Part shown: positions 10,824-23,215 of the stretch, piece after piece
Position numbering within the stretch: the stretch's first letter is position 1
How the letters are laid out: each line of letters opens with the position of its first letter
NCBI GenBank assembly: GCA_000697475.1
Contig: JNEU01000836.1
Location: 1 to 64,000, forward strand
Source: Lichtheimia corymbifera B2541
Taxonomy: Eukaryota > Mucoromycota > Mucoromycetes > Mucorales > Lichtheimiaceae
DNA length: 64,000 bases
Reading direction: 5' to 3'
The notes under the pieces: model-generated
Database searches by the model: none
The model's input: the letters and a program-made list of their open reading frames with translations, nothing else
Told to the model about the DNA's origin: nothing
Made by a program: the position numbers and the translations under genes

Positions 10824-12321
10824 TTATACACATAATGGCTTCATCTCCTCTTGTCGTCGTTGACGTTCGCATCCACAGACTCCATCCTCACCCCTGATTC
10901 CTTGTTGGCAATCTTGGCAGCAATAGGCGTTTTCATCAGCAGGCACGCATGAATGGCAATACAGTATCAGCAAGTGGCAATGCGTAGAGGAACATTTTCG
11001 ATAATCATCCCATGGCTGACTGCACCTCTGGCATTTTCCCAATACCTGCCTCTTGTCGTCCTCTTCCTCCAATGCAAGTCCTTGTCTACCATCAAAGACA
11101 TAGTTCTTGCCTATCCACAGCGGTCCATCCTCATTGTTGTTCTGCCTTATGCCGTTTGCTTTGCACCATTCAAGGTAATTGTGTATTCCACCATCCAACA
11201 TGAAGATCTGGGTATCATTGGATAATGCATGTCGCATGTAGGCAGTTGCTTTTTCACACCGAATACCTCTATATATCCAGCATATTAATAACCCCATGTT
11301 GTCATGAATCCTATTATGTACATACCCAGTACAATAAGTAAAAATGGTCTTGCCTTCAAGGGCTTGTCGATTACGATCCACATAATCAGGGAAACGACCA
11401 AACTTGCGAATAGCAGGTGTTTTAGCGCCTTTGAATGCACCGATGCGACTTTCATAGTAGTTGCGGGTGTCAAGGACGATGGTATCTGGATCTGTGGCGT
11501 GTGAAAGCAACATGTCATGGAATTCAGCGGGTGGTAGCTTGCCAGTGCTTTGCATAGGATCATTGAGTAATTGTTCCACACCAATGATATCAGGTCGGCC
11601 CAATGGACAAATCTCCTTGACGACCTTGACCGATAAGTCAGCAAAGACATGGCGACATCCCGTAGAAGGTTTGAAAAAGGTATAGCGGTTTTGGTCATGA
11701 TTTGGATGTGTCTTTATCAATCGAGCTCGTTCGTCGTCTGTGAAAAGGTCGGTGCCAATGATCCAATCGAGATAGGCATCTATGGCCACTCGTTTACCAG
11801 CCAAGGTCGTGTTGATGCCCTCGTTTGCAATACGCACTTTGCCTTGAAGATCAAGTTGCTCACAACGCTCCTGGTGCTCCCGTGCATAATACGATGGATC
11901 GGTTACTTTGGTGTACTTGTAGAATAGGATCACACATGATTCATCCATATTGCACTTGCATTCCACAGTGATGGGATCGGATGAACCCTACAACAACAAT
12001 AAAAACAGGGGAATCAATCAATCAATCATCCATGCACGTGATACGTCAAACGATATGCAAACATACTTTGGGTGCTCTTCTTCGCTGAAATGCTGCCATG
12101 TCAGTCTCTGATGAAGAACAAGACATTGATCCTTTACGCTGCTCCTTCAACCGAGTCTCCCATGCTTCGATATCCAGCTCATGACAAGAGTGTACATGCC
12201 GTGCGATCGACTCAATGGTGTCATAGTCAGTGTTGCAACAATGCCATCGGGATGCTTCAATCTTTTTCTCTCGAACGACCTGACGTGCTGCAAGGCTCTT
12301 TAAACCACGTGTTTTGGACAT
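10824..12321 (-). CDS. Rhodanese-domain protein, TrhO/TSTD2 type
   Basis: Three exons (12067-12321, 11326-11987, 10824-11268) encode 453 residues. Residues ~25-60 carry a C2H2-like patch (WHCCN then HVHSCH). The middle part (ILFYKYTKVTD, RIANEGINTTLAG) is the acylphosphatase-like N-domain of bacterial TrhO/YceA, and the rhodanese domain holds the catalytic Cys in FTYCTGGIRCEKA at ~residue 304. A Cys-rich zinc-binding tail follows (CQRC, CHSCVPADENAYCCQDC). Bacterial TrhO hydroxylates wobble uridine in tRNA; human TSTD2 is the eukaryotic relative, so a tRNA-modification or sulfur-transfer role is inferred. The 57-nt intron at 11269-11325 is in frame and stop-free but splits the active-site motif, so it must be removed. 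The gene faces PMT2 across a divergent promoter. Confidence 0.85.
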
Positions 12322-12691
12322 GTTAGGTAGGAGGTGGTGTGGGTGGATGATGAAAGAGTATGAAAAAAGTGACTTTTGACACATATCACTCATCACGTGC
12401 CTGTTGTTGATTCACATCATCCTCCTTAGGTGCATACACACATACAACACATTCGATGCCTTGATTGGAGTGTGGGCCATACCGAAACGAATAGCGTGGT
12501 GAGCTATGCATATGACATATTTCATGACAACAGCAAAAAGTGAGTTGTTGCTCGTATTTCCTTTTTCGTTCGAATGCCATGCTTGAGGTATTTCAGTCAG
12601 AACTATATTCCTTTGGCCAAAACTTGGATTTATATATATAAGCATCGATTCTCGTTCTAATCATTCTCTCTGTGAATCTCTTTTAGTTGCT
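12322..12691. promoter_or_regulatory. Divergent promoter between rhodanese gene and PMT2
   Basis: 370 bp shared upstream region. A TATATATATA run at about 12,631-12,640 lies ~55 bases before the PMT2 start and is a plausible TATA element. A 64-codon minus-strand frame (12,386-12,580) has no supporting features. Confidence 0.5.
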
Positions 12692-15433
12692 ATGGACAAT
12701 CTAAAGAGAAGACACACCACGACGCAAAATGGCATGGCTGCATGCATCCTGGCTGAAGAAGGCTACGACCCCATTTCATTGAACGACGATCAAGACGATA
12801 TCTATGCCGAAAAGGAGAGGTCATTTCGCAATCGACAAACTCACACCTCAGGCTACAAAAAGGTAATCGTGTGCGTGTGTGTTTGCCTATAAACCACATA
12901 TACTAAATCGTCCCTGTAGTATATGGCAGCTGCAAAAAAGTATCAGCACGTGCTTATCCCTACAACATTGACATTGTTGTCATTTATCACCCGCTTTTAT
13001 GACCTGGCTCGATCCGATTCCGTCGTTTGGGATGAGGCGCATTTTGGAAAGGTAAAGGATAACAAGGCAAAGCAATTCACGATGGGTTCATTAATATGGT
13101 TGAAATAGTTCGGTTCATATTACCTCAAGCGAGAATACTATTTTGATGTTCATCCTCCTTTGGGCAAGATGCTGGTTGGATTGTCTGGTTGGCTGGTTGG
13201 ATACGATGGATCCTTTGATTTTCAATCAGGCGCCACCTTTCCAGAAGGACTCAATTATTGGGGTATGCGTTTATTCAATTCGGCGTGGGGTGCTCTCATG
13301 GTGCCCTTAGCCTATGGCACAGCGAAGGAATTTGGCATGTCGATGCGTGCCAGTATACTGGCGGCTACCATGGTGCTGTTTGGTAAGTTGTTCATGATGA
13401 TGACACAATCACACCACGTCTCATTGTTGTTGGTTTTAATAGATACGGCATACCTTTGTATCAGCCGGTTTATTCTTTTGGATTCAATGCTTTTATTCTT
13501 TACATGTACATCACTCTATTGCCTTTCCAAACTTCGAAGCACGCGTCATCAGTAAGCACTATACATGCTCTTCATCAGTAGTGGTGAGCTCACATGATCG
13601 TTATTAGGCCATTCTCCCAACAATGGTGGTTATGGATGTTTATGACTGGAGTTTCTCTTGGCTGTGTCTCAAGGTATGTTATACTATTGATGAAGGCATG
13701 GAATATGTGTTTAACCCCCAAGACTGTATATAGTGTCAAATGGGTAGGATTGTTTGCTGTGGCCATGGTGGGAGTTTACACGCTCGATGAACTTTGGGAA
13801 TTGTATGGAGATCCTCAACTCTCTATCACTGTTTACGCTGCTCACTGGGTGGCCCGTGCAATCACGTTGATTGCTGTCCCTATGGCCGTTTATGTGGCAA
13901 GTTTCAAGGCACATTTCACAGTCCTCAGCAAAAGCGGTCCAGGAGATAACCAGATGAGCTCATTGTTCCAAGCGCAACTCGAAGGAAATAAGCTGGGTGA
14001 AAGCCCATTGGGTATGTAGCCTAACATATTCATTTGTTACAACTGCAATGCATGATGCTGACGAAGAACATTTTACAGAAATCGCATTTGGCTCCGAAGT
14101 TACCATAAAAAGCCAAACGTTAGGAGGTGGTCTTCTTCATTCTCATGTCCAAAAATATCCAGAAGGGTCCAAACATCAACAAATCACGATCTATCACCAC
14201 AAGGACGAGAACAACAACTGGGTGCTTCATCCAGTGGATGCTGAAGAAGGAGATGTTAACGAAGATGATATCCAGTACATTCGTGATGGCGATCATGTCC
14301 GTTTGTTGCATAAGCGTACCAAGGTTTACTTGCATGGCCATGATATGCCAGGTCACGTTACTACTGAGCATTACGAAGTTGGTGGACATGGTACTGAGGA
14401 GGAACCCGTGATTGGCAATACTTGGAAGATTGAAGTCAAGGATGATATTGGCGCAATGAAGAACGACCACAACCGTATCCATACGTTATCTACACGATTC
14501 AGGCTTCGGCATGTTGAGTTGGGATGTCTCTTACGATCCGAAAAGGCATCACTACCACAGTGGGGTTTCAAGCAAGGCGAAATGACGTGTGATCCAAATG
14601 CCAAAGACAATGACCCTGCTGTATTGTGGAACATTGAAGAACATGAAAACGAAAAACGTAAGTTTGTTTATTCCCAAAGATGGCATGTGTGTGCTAAGGT
14701 TGCTTGTACTTATAGTGCCACCTGCCGGTAAACAAGCTTATCGCAGCAAGTTTTGGCGTGATTTTATTCATTTGAATGTGGGCATGTGGCGATCCAACAA
14801 TGCACTTATCCCAGACCCTGACAAAGAAGACAGACTCACATCTGCCCCCACTGAATGGCCCCTTGTATCCATCGGCATGCGCATATGCGGTTGGGGAGAG
14901 AAGAATGTCAGATATCTTTTAATGGGTAATCCTGTTGTTTGGTGGGCGAGTGCTGCATCCTTGGCTGTATTTGGTTTGACCGTGGCAATTTACAATGTGC
15001 GCACGCGTCGTCATGGAGCCCATGTCTTACAAGGTACGTAACTAGTGTATGGTAGCATGGCAACCAAGAAAAAAGAAAAGGCTAACATGGTGGATTAGGG
15101 AAAAAAGTGGAAGATTTCTATTTCACGGGTAGGATTCTGCTTATTGGATGGTTCTTTCACTATTTGCCATTCTTCATCATGGGACGTGTCACCTATCTTC
15201 ACCATTATTTCCCGGCCTTGTACTTTAGCATTTTCATGGTGCCATTGCTGATGGATCATTTTGTCGCCCAATCCTCTCCCAGAACACAATCCGTGGTCTT
15301 TACCGTTGCCTTTGTATTGGTCATATCTGCATTTATCTATTTCAGCCCTATTGCATTTGGCATGACAGGTCCACTTGAGAAGTATACAGGAAGAATGTGG
15401 TTCAGAAATTGGCGATTCGCTGATGAAGAATAG
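12692..15433 (+). CDS. PMT2: Dolichyl-phosphate-mannose protein O-mannosyltransferase, PMT2 class
   Basis: Nine exons: 12692-12862, 12920-13051, 13109-13382, 13443-13551, 13608-13673, 13734-14011, 14079-14657, 14716-15033 and 15099-15433, total 753 residues in frame. The luminal catalytic motif [19 protein letters not shown] (D95-E96) and [10 protein letters not shown] are diagnostic of the PMT2 subfamily. [13 protein letters not shown] and SVKWVGLF match conserved membrane helices. A MIR domain spans ~residues 344-525 ([34 protein letters not shown]-type repeats). The C-terminal helices end in WRFADEE. The enzyme transfers mannose from Dol-P-Man to Ser/Thr of secretory proteins in the ER and normally pairs with a PMT1-class partner, which is not in this window. 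Confidence 0.95.
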
Positions 15434-15620
15434 CTGCATATATCGACTACATAATTTTATTCATGATGTTGCTTTAATTTGTACAAACTTTATTACTATA
15501 TAAAAAATCCAACATTTGCTTATTGCATTGGCATCGAAAAGAAAATGATACATGATGTGGTTGGGGGAGGGGGATGAATAGAGTAATTGGAAAATCTAGC
15601 CGACCGTGACTTGTAACTGA

Positions 15621-15680
15621 AACGTAACGTAACGCAACGTAACGTAACGTAACGTAACCCTCACAACTCACAACTCACAA
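15621..15680. repeat. AACGT pentamer array followed by TCACAAC repeats
   Basis: Eight consecutive AACGT-type pentamers (one with C for T at the last base, the last one AACCC) run from 15,621 to 15,660, followed by three imperfect TCACAAC units. The array ends ~10 bases before the start codon of the next gene, so it sits in that gene's leader or core promoter. Confidence 0.9.
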
Positions 15681-15690
15681 GGAACTCACA

Positions 15691-16780
15691 ATGGACAATG
15701 GTAAATATGCTGTTACTATTAGACGTTGGAAGCATTTACAAATGGATGTATGTAGGTTTTACAATCCCTCATGCATATCGATCAGGCACCGATCTGCTTA
15801 GCAAGAGCGTTCTGAAGGATCAGCGTGTCATCAACTTATTGGCAAGAAGTGTAGTGGATGCACCCAATGATACCTACATCGCTGGACAATCAGACTTTAT
15901 GGATGGTACCGCATGCGACGTTTTATATATACCACGTTCGGCAGCATCAACTTTGCCTCCTATTGTATTCGAAATTCAGAGGGTCGTAGACGACAAGTTC
16001 ATGCTGCGTGCCGTACGCTATGCAACAATAGTGGGTCAAGTGCACCACCGAATCCCGATCATCGTCATCCTCTGTGTTGAAAGCGTGGTCAACACAGTCT
16101 TCAACAAATTCAATGCGCCATGCGATTATCCATTTGCCAAGGAGGCGCACTGCGATTTCTGGGCTCAACGCTGTATTTTGCTTTCAGAAGCAACTTTGCG
16201 GGGGCATATAGCGGAAGACATGCATCCATTGGCAGCCCTTGGCCACTTCATATCATCCGAATCACCTTCCACCCTGACAATAGAGTACGGCTCTTCAAAT
16301 GAAACAATTCGCCTATTCTACAAAGTTGCTCAAGAGAACCTAGAGGTGATATGCGGACAACAGAATGGACTGCGCCAGGGACTGCAGCATCTATGCCAAA
16401 ACCTTGAATCACAACTTCAAAAAGTGAAACAATCAATTATGGATGGAGCTACGACCAAGGCACTTAAGTACACAGAAGATGGATTTGAGTACCTCACACG
16501 ACAAAAACGCAAATACAGTGAAACAAGGGAGACAACGCCGATCGAAGACTCACCGCCCCTAAAACATCTTACCAAGAAGGATCCAACGAGTGATGCCCAT
16601 GACGAGCTACTACAATATACGGAAAATTTCAGAAATCAGAGGACTGGACGAATGGATTGGATTGGATGTTATAATCAAGCGATCCGTGACAATTTTACAA
16701 TGATTACAGCATATAAAGACGCTGAAACCCTTAGAGTAGTGTGCGATAAATACAGAAAAAAGGCGTCAGGACGCAAATAA
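15691..16780 (+). CDS. Orphan protein with PD-(D/E)XK-like core and C-terminal helical domain
   Basis: I model two exons, 15691-15700 and 15756-16780 (344 residues, MDNGFTIPHAYRSG...). The unspliced frame from 15,698 is also open, but the 55-nt interval has good splice signals and matches local intron size. Residues ~45-110 show the pattern of PD-(D/E)XK enzymes of the Rpn/transposase kind: D58, then E76-I-Q78 on a hydrophobic strand (IVFEIQ), then an R...Y helix (MLRAVRYATIVGQ). Residues ~205-250 look coiled-coil. The last ~45 residues (RMDWIGCYNQAI, KDAETLRVVCDKYRKK) resemble a Myb/SANT-like DNA-binding fold. A mobile-element or host-nuclease origin is possible. I see no terminal inverted repeats around it, and codon use is not obviously foreign. 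Confidence 0.7.
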
Positions 16781-19700
16781 AGGATCTATTATGTGTGTAT
16801 TACCTGCTGGTTTAAACTTGAGGTCAGTTTCCAAGAATGATGTACAAGGGGATTATGGGGGGGGCGGTTATAAATCAACATAATGGTCATAGAAGCTTCT
16901 TATTAAGGATGTACATGACGAGCGAGACTTTATGAACGTCCTAATAGCCAAGTACTTGTATCAAATAACCATAAGGGCGATTTAAATGGTCCATGATGCT
17001 TTCGATCGAGTTAAGAAAGTTGGTATTTGAACGTATCCATAGCAACAGCATGAGAATGAGTATTCCCAATTGCCCAATAAAGAAACTATAGCGGCCAAGT
17101 TACCAGTTGGTGGGTCTTCATATTGTTCATTTTCGATGTAAGCTTGCTGAATGCTGGGTTCACTTTAGATCAGCCCTGGTGATGGGGGAAGAAGGCGTAA
17201 AAGAAAAAGGTCGTACTAAGCTATTTCCTTGGTGGCATGTCTTCGTGTGCAACACGCTTTCCAGCAAGCTCAAATTAAGAGCGAAGCAATGAGAAAAGAT
17301 CACATGTTCAAGAATCCAACAAGCTGCAGGTACGCACTAAATGGTCATCTTATCTTTGCAACATGTCTTGTATTTATTTGATTGATAGAACGCATTAACA
17401 TGTATACAAACCACGTGCAATAAGGGGTGATTCGCCAGCACATTTTACTTGCAGCATTGATACAGCGTAGTACAAACATGCCAGCCAATTTATGTCGGTT
17501 GCAAGGATTATCACCAAACAAATCTTGACCTTGGCTGGTATACGGTTCCATCCTTGTAATTTGGTTGACATAAAACGGGTCGCCCTGGCTCGGTCACAGA
17601 ACCGATTCACACTGCTTATTCGTGACCCGACTCCAAATTACCATTGTTCGTCTTGAATGAGTGCCTGAGCGCTCCGTTCCACGCATTTTTGAAGCTCTTT
17701 GTACAAAAACCTACCCACTTCACATCGATGCCGAGGTCTAGTGGTGTCTTCCCAACTCGGCAGCTTCATTTTCTACCTCCCAAGTCATCAGCTTCTACTT
17801 CCCCAGTCTTTGTTGTAAGCGCGATGTCGAGATGAGACACGTAGACGTGACATGACGTAGTTCACACTGTTTGCTTTAGACGATGCCTCCCACTCGTGAA
17901 GTTGTCGATCGCATAATATTGCCAACACCACACCTCCATTGCCGTCATTGCCTTTTTCACTGCCCTCCTTGTCCTTCGCCACACCTCCAAACATAGACAA
18001 CACAACACCATCATCATCATCATCATCATCATTCATCATCCATCTTCGTCGTCATCATTGCTGCCGTTCTCGGTGCCATCTTTGTCTTCAGTTGCAAATC
18101 CACATCCACATCCAACAGTAGAGTCGTATTCACACCTCGCTGCCACATGCCAGGAGACCAAGCGTTTTGAGGAATACTATACAAGAGCATCGAAGTGTCG
18201 TATATACACCTTAGCAACAACAGTTTAAGGTTAGTGGATGATGGATACAGTGGTGTGGTTTAAGATGATTAAACGTGTGATGACACGTAGCATTGGTGCA
18301 TGGATTGAAAGAAGAATGGATGGCTATGGGCGTATCATTTGGTAAATGGCAAGTGTTGGGGTTGGGACAAAGAACATTTAAGAGGACGACTCATGATACA
18401 CTTTTGGCATAGGCAAACGAAGACATGTTTTACGACTTATCCAACATGACAACGACACCACTCAATAATTGGCTGCATCAGCAGGTCGTATTCGTAGGCT
18501 CTTGGATCCCTTTGATTGTTCGGCAAGTAACCAAAGACAAGTATGAATACAATCAACTTACACTCATTTATCGCTGTAGAAGAGTGTCCAAGTGGGCCTT
18601 TCATTCCTTGGTTACGTTCTTGTATGCTGCAAATGTCTCGAGATAGCCAACAAGTTGGAACATTTGGATGCCCTGTACATGGATCGCTCTAGTGTTGTGC
18701 CTTCGTCGGATGAGTGACACGATAGCAGAGACCCCTGGAAAACATGCCACACTTGAAATTCTCCATCACATGGCTACATCGCAACCTCGGAAGCGTACTC
18801 GAAAGCAATGATAGATACAACCTCTTACCCTTGATCCAATTGCGCCTTTTCAATCTCAATATTCGAGATGTACAGTGCTTCAACCATGTTTACTAGTAGT
18901 ATCAGCATCCAACAAAAAGTGCAAAATAAAGAGCAAGTCGTGACAACAGCTATGGATGCTTAGCTTTCTGCTTTTTCTATTGACATTAAATGCGTACCCA
19001 ATTGCATACGTCTCGTTACTCTTGTACACATTACCATTTTCATCCAACTGTGACGACCTGCACTTGCTCTCGCCAAGAGAGTTGCACTCTCTTATGCACG
19101 TCTACGCCAAGTCCGATGTCAACCTGGGCGGGATTTGCCGAACTAGGACATCAAAAAAGGGGGTTGAACCATAACAGGCCGTCGACGAGTAGATGCATTA
19201 TCCCCCATGTTTCGACCAACTTCTTGCTAGAATTCACAAGCTGTGGATTGATCTTCCATTATAGGCTTAAGCTATATTCAAATTTTATGGATGTGTAAAT
19301 GTACATGTATCGTAAAAAGACCACCCACACAATCGGCTGCTGTGCATGATGTACGTAGAGGGGGTAACTTTAGCAAAAGAAAATAAAAAGCAATGCAGTA
19401 CTGCACATCATTTACCATTAGTGTCCAAATAAAAAGGAAAAAAAAAAGCTGTCATGGTCACAGGAACAGTGCACTCGCAGATGGCGTCAAGCCCAACCTG
19501 ATGCATTGCTACGGTGAGAAAAATAGATAATGGGGCTTTTACTCACACACGTTTGGTAGCGTGTTAAAGGTTGTGAGCCTATCTTTACCAGTGATTTACA
19601 GTGTGGTAATATTTCATTCCTCTTTGTCGTACGACATTGAAATGCAACACAAATTCATCGTTGTGCAGCAAGGACATCCACAATTCGTCCGCTATCTCCT

Positions 19701-19961
19701 TCTCAACATGGCACTGTGATACAAACCTTCATGAAGTCATCATTTTTACCCGCTCAAAGCGTAGCTATGTGCCACATGATGCGCATTTGTTTGGTCTCCC
19801 GCGAAAAAAAGTGAGCTTTGTTGATATAAATGCAGAAACAACACAATCATTTTTCACACCCGATCATCCGACGCTCCATCATCCAGCACAACTACGCTCG
19901 CTTGTTGCTGTCTTTCTTTTCTTTTCTTTTATTTCATCGACTTTGGGCCATAATAGCCACC
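16781..19961. other. 3.2 kb gene-poor stretch
   Basis: No gene could be modelled. It holds a G-run at 16,857-16,866, a minus-strand frame at 17,395-17,610 with a membrane-like segment, and an ATC microsatellite at ~18,009-18,032. Right after the microsatellite an open frame encodes a hydrophobic stretch (IFVVIIAAVLGAIFVFSC, 18,042-18,095) before a stop at 18,168. These may be remnants of decayed membrane-protein genes. The RhoGAP promoter must lie near the right end; a CT-rich tract at 19,905-19,935 precedes its start. Confidence 0.5.
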
Positions 19962-21776
19962 ATGATGGCAGACCATGCATTACGTTTCGAGCCTCCTGCT
20001 GTTGCCTTTGTAGATACCACCAAAGGTTTTGGCTTTTTGAATCGAGCTCATTTGCGAAAAAGTATTAAACGCACCAAGGTGTCATCGGATGATTCACCCT
20101 CTTTAATTCAACGTACTCGAACTCCCACTGGTGTTAACAGCAACCATGGCAACAATAACAGGGATAACGAGATATCATCATCGCCAGCACGATTTGGCAC
20201 AACATTATTGAGACGTGCATTGAGCACCACAACACGTCGTAGTAATAGCGGCAATGATACTAGTACTCATACGACAACTGCTGCAGCTGCCAATCGAGCC
20301 AGGGACCGTTATCAGCGGAAACAAAAGCACAGATCATCCATGGTTGATGGTGGTGTTATGCATGATACTACTGCCATTAAGAAATCTTTTATCCCTGCTC
20401 GTCCTCAATCAACCCTTTTAATGAGCTCGAATCAGCAACGACAAGTGGCACTTGCTCAAGTATCCATGGAGGAGGATGAAGTATTACGACGCACCGCTGC
20501 GGTAGTGATCGACCGCCACGTTGGACAATACATGCGGGTGGGCGACCTGGTGTCACTCTTTGGAAGCAAAAGAAGCGGTTCATTGTGGGACAAGGTCAAA
20601 CTGCATTTTCGAAATAGTAACAACTTTGGACGATCGCTGTCTAATGAACACCCTCATCATCGACGTGTATTTGGTCAACCCCTGGATAACATGGATTGGG
20701 GAATGGCAAACAATGATGATGGTGGGAACGACACAACAGCAGAGCAAACGACACGTGGTGACGCCATAGGATACATGATGACCCATCACCCGATCATGAC
20801 TGCTTGTTTCTCAAAAAGTGCAGCTATTCCACCGATCATGCAGAACTGCATTTTGGCTCTACTCCAACAAGGTACACAACCTCTTTTTTTTCCCACACAC
20901 AAAAACATGTATTGATACAGGTGACCATGCTTTTGTAGATCTGACCGTCGAAGGCATCTTTCGCAAGAATGGTAACATTCGTGATCTCAGAGACATGTGC
21001 AACAAGATCGATCATGATGAGCCATACATACAGCGTCTATTTCACGACACTTCAGCTATTCAGCTTGCAGCTATACTTAAAAGATACTTGCGTGATCTTC
21101 CAGAGCCATTGCTTACTTATAAGCTCCATTCTTTGTTTGTTGCAAGTCTCCGTAAGTAGTATACACAACACAACATGTGTCTTGTGAACCACACATACCT
21201 TGTTTGCTGATCACCACCTCCTTTACGTACCCTTTAGGAATGCCTACTGAAAAGAAGACCAAAACAGTTCTTCATCTTGCGTGCTGCATGCTACCCAAAC
21301 CAAACCGCGATTTATTACAATTGCTGTGTCTTTTCTGGAACCAAGTCGCGTCACTGCATTCCAAAAACAAAATGACGGCACAGAATCTTGCTCTTGTCTT
21401 GACACCGAGTTTGCTTGTTGCTCCACCATCAGCAACAGCATCACCTCACCAAAGTATAGCAGCAGCAGCTGGTTTGCAAGAAATCGAAGTCGTTCGTTTG
21501 CTGATACAATACCAACCCGAGTTTATCACGGCAAGTGTTTCAGAGCCTAGTTTATGTTTAAGACCCCATGATGTATATATATACACATGCATGCTTACAC
21601 ATGTCATGTCCTTTTTACAGATACCCAGTGAATTATTGCTGTCACCCCTACTTCAAGAAGATGTCGGATCTCATCCGAGCCCCACAACACGTTCTTATGC
21701 ATCTCTTTTAAGAAAGCGTACCATGTCAGCCATTACCCTCGCATCCTTCATCGATCCACAATCGGCAGCACGGTAA
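19962..21776 (+). CDS. RhoGAP-domain protein
   Basis: Four exons: 19962-20871, 20921-21151, 21238-21530 and 21621-21776, total 529 residues. The RhoGAP domain covers ~residues 265-460: IPPIMQNCILALLQQG, then VEGIFRKNGNIRDL with the arginine finger at R318, LKRYLRDLPEPLLTYKL, and KMTAQNLALVLTPSLL. It stimulates GTP hydrolysis on Rho/Rac/Cdc42-type GTPases and so limits polarity and wall signalling. The N-terminal 260 residues are basic, Ser/Thr-rich and low in complexity. The start (GCCACCATGATGG) has a strong initiation context. The third intron begins with GCAAGT and would be a GC-AG intron; it is in frame and stop-free, so retention is possible. Confidence 0.88.
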
Positions 21777-21835
21777 ATACATAATACTATTCGTTTACTT
21801 TTTTGTTGTACATATACTACATGCCCTTGTTCTAT

Positions 21836-22946
21836 CTATTGTTTCTTTTCTGCAATCTCTCGTACTTTCTTGATGCCCATCTGTGTATGTAAATATATGA
21901 TATATAAGTCTGGTTGTGCTATCCAAGGTTTCTTTTTGGGGGCCTACATACCTCAAACCATTTTGAGTGTTCCTCAGTCGTATGCTCTTGTGCAAAAGCC
22001 ATGAGATCACATAAACAATCAACGTATGCAGCAATATGCTTCGTCCGCATAATCTCTGGATCGTCCACATCATAGAGCTGTGATACCACCACATCCGTTT
22101 CATCAGCAAGGGCACTGGACTTGATATACAACTGATCACAGATCTTGACATCCTTTGTCTCGCGTAGACACCGTCGTTCAATCTTGGTACTGACAAACAC
22201 GGCAAGATCCACCAACTTGGCACATTGAGCAGCCACAGGTTTCATTTCCGGTTCAATGTCTCCGTCCTCGTCTTCACCCTCTGCAAGCTCATGCACTTCT
22301 TGTTTGGCATCCTCCATTGTGGCGTGCATGTCTTTCCATTGTGCAAGGACAGCTGCTTGGTTATTGGCGGGCAAACCGGTTTCCATCATCTTGCAAGTCT
22401 CCCACAATGCTGCCGTTGGTACCATGAATTTGCTGCCATCATCACGAAATGCGTGCCATAAGGATAATGCTCCCATCAAAAGATCACGTATAGCCTTGCG
22501 ATAGGTATCACGATATTGCTGACCAGCAGATGCAGGAATGGTATTGTAAAAGCCCACCAATCTGAAAAATGTGTTGCTCATCTCATCCACCATACGAATG
22601 CCTTCAGCCGGTTTGCGTGGTGGTTTGCATGCAATCGTAAACTTGGTCGCATCATGTGATAATACTTTGGCGAGCTTGCCTATCATCCACCCATTAAGTC
22701 TATCATCCACATACGCGCACACACACCCTATACGTACTCATTTTGTCTTGGAGATCGGCAGTATCAAAGGCATCGTCAGTAACAGGTCGATCGATCTTGA
22801 TGTCCTCGAGATAAGTCTCAGCCATGCTACAGCAAGCCTTGAGCTTTTCTAAAACACAACAAAACTTGACCATTAGATCCAAGTGCTCCATTGCATTGGT
22901 CAATGATATACACATACGTACGCTGGAATTCTTGTTCGGTTGCCAT
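21836..22946 (-). CDS. GCIP-family protein (Grap2/cyclin-D-interacting protein-like)
   Basis: Four exons on the minus strand: 22922-22946, 22738-22848, 21952-22679 and 21836-21880, total 302 residues in frame. The helical core (SHDATKFTIACKPP, AIRDLLMGALSLWHAFRDDG, TGLPANNQAAVLAQW, MKPVAAQCAKLVDLAV) follows the pattern of CCNDBP1/GCIP proteins. Human GCIP binds D-type cyclins and Grap2 and acts in cell-cycle control; the fungal role is not established. The first exon codes only eight residues and the last adds MGIKKVREIAEKKQ. Only 59 bases separate its stop codon from that of the convergent RhoGAP gene, so the transcripts probably overlap. Confidence 0.82.
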
Positions 22947-23215
22947 GGTATAATGCAGGAGGTGGTGGCTCAAACAACTGGAGAAAAAGAAAGGATGGCT
23001 TGGCTGAGAAGTGAAGATGCATTGCCGACCTTGCCTGAATATTCCTTTTTCAGTGCACAGCCAATAACGGTTGCTATGGATCCTTTTCCTTATTTACCAT
23101 CCAAAATACAACTACATGTAATCCTTTGTTGATTTGAAATAAAATTTAAGTTATGCATCATGGAAGAGGGAAGAGAGAGCGAGTGCACAAAAAGATGAGA
23201 GAGGGAGAGAGGCTA

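Noticed and set aside
12386..12580. 64-codon minus-strand frame in the divergent promoter
   Set aside because: No domain, no leader, and it lies where two promoters must be.
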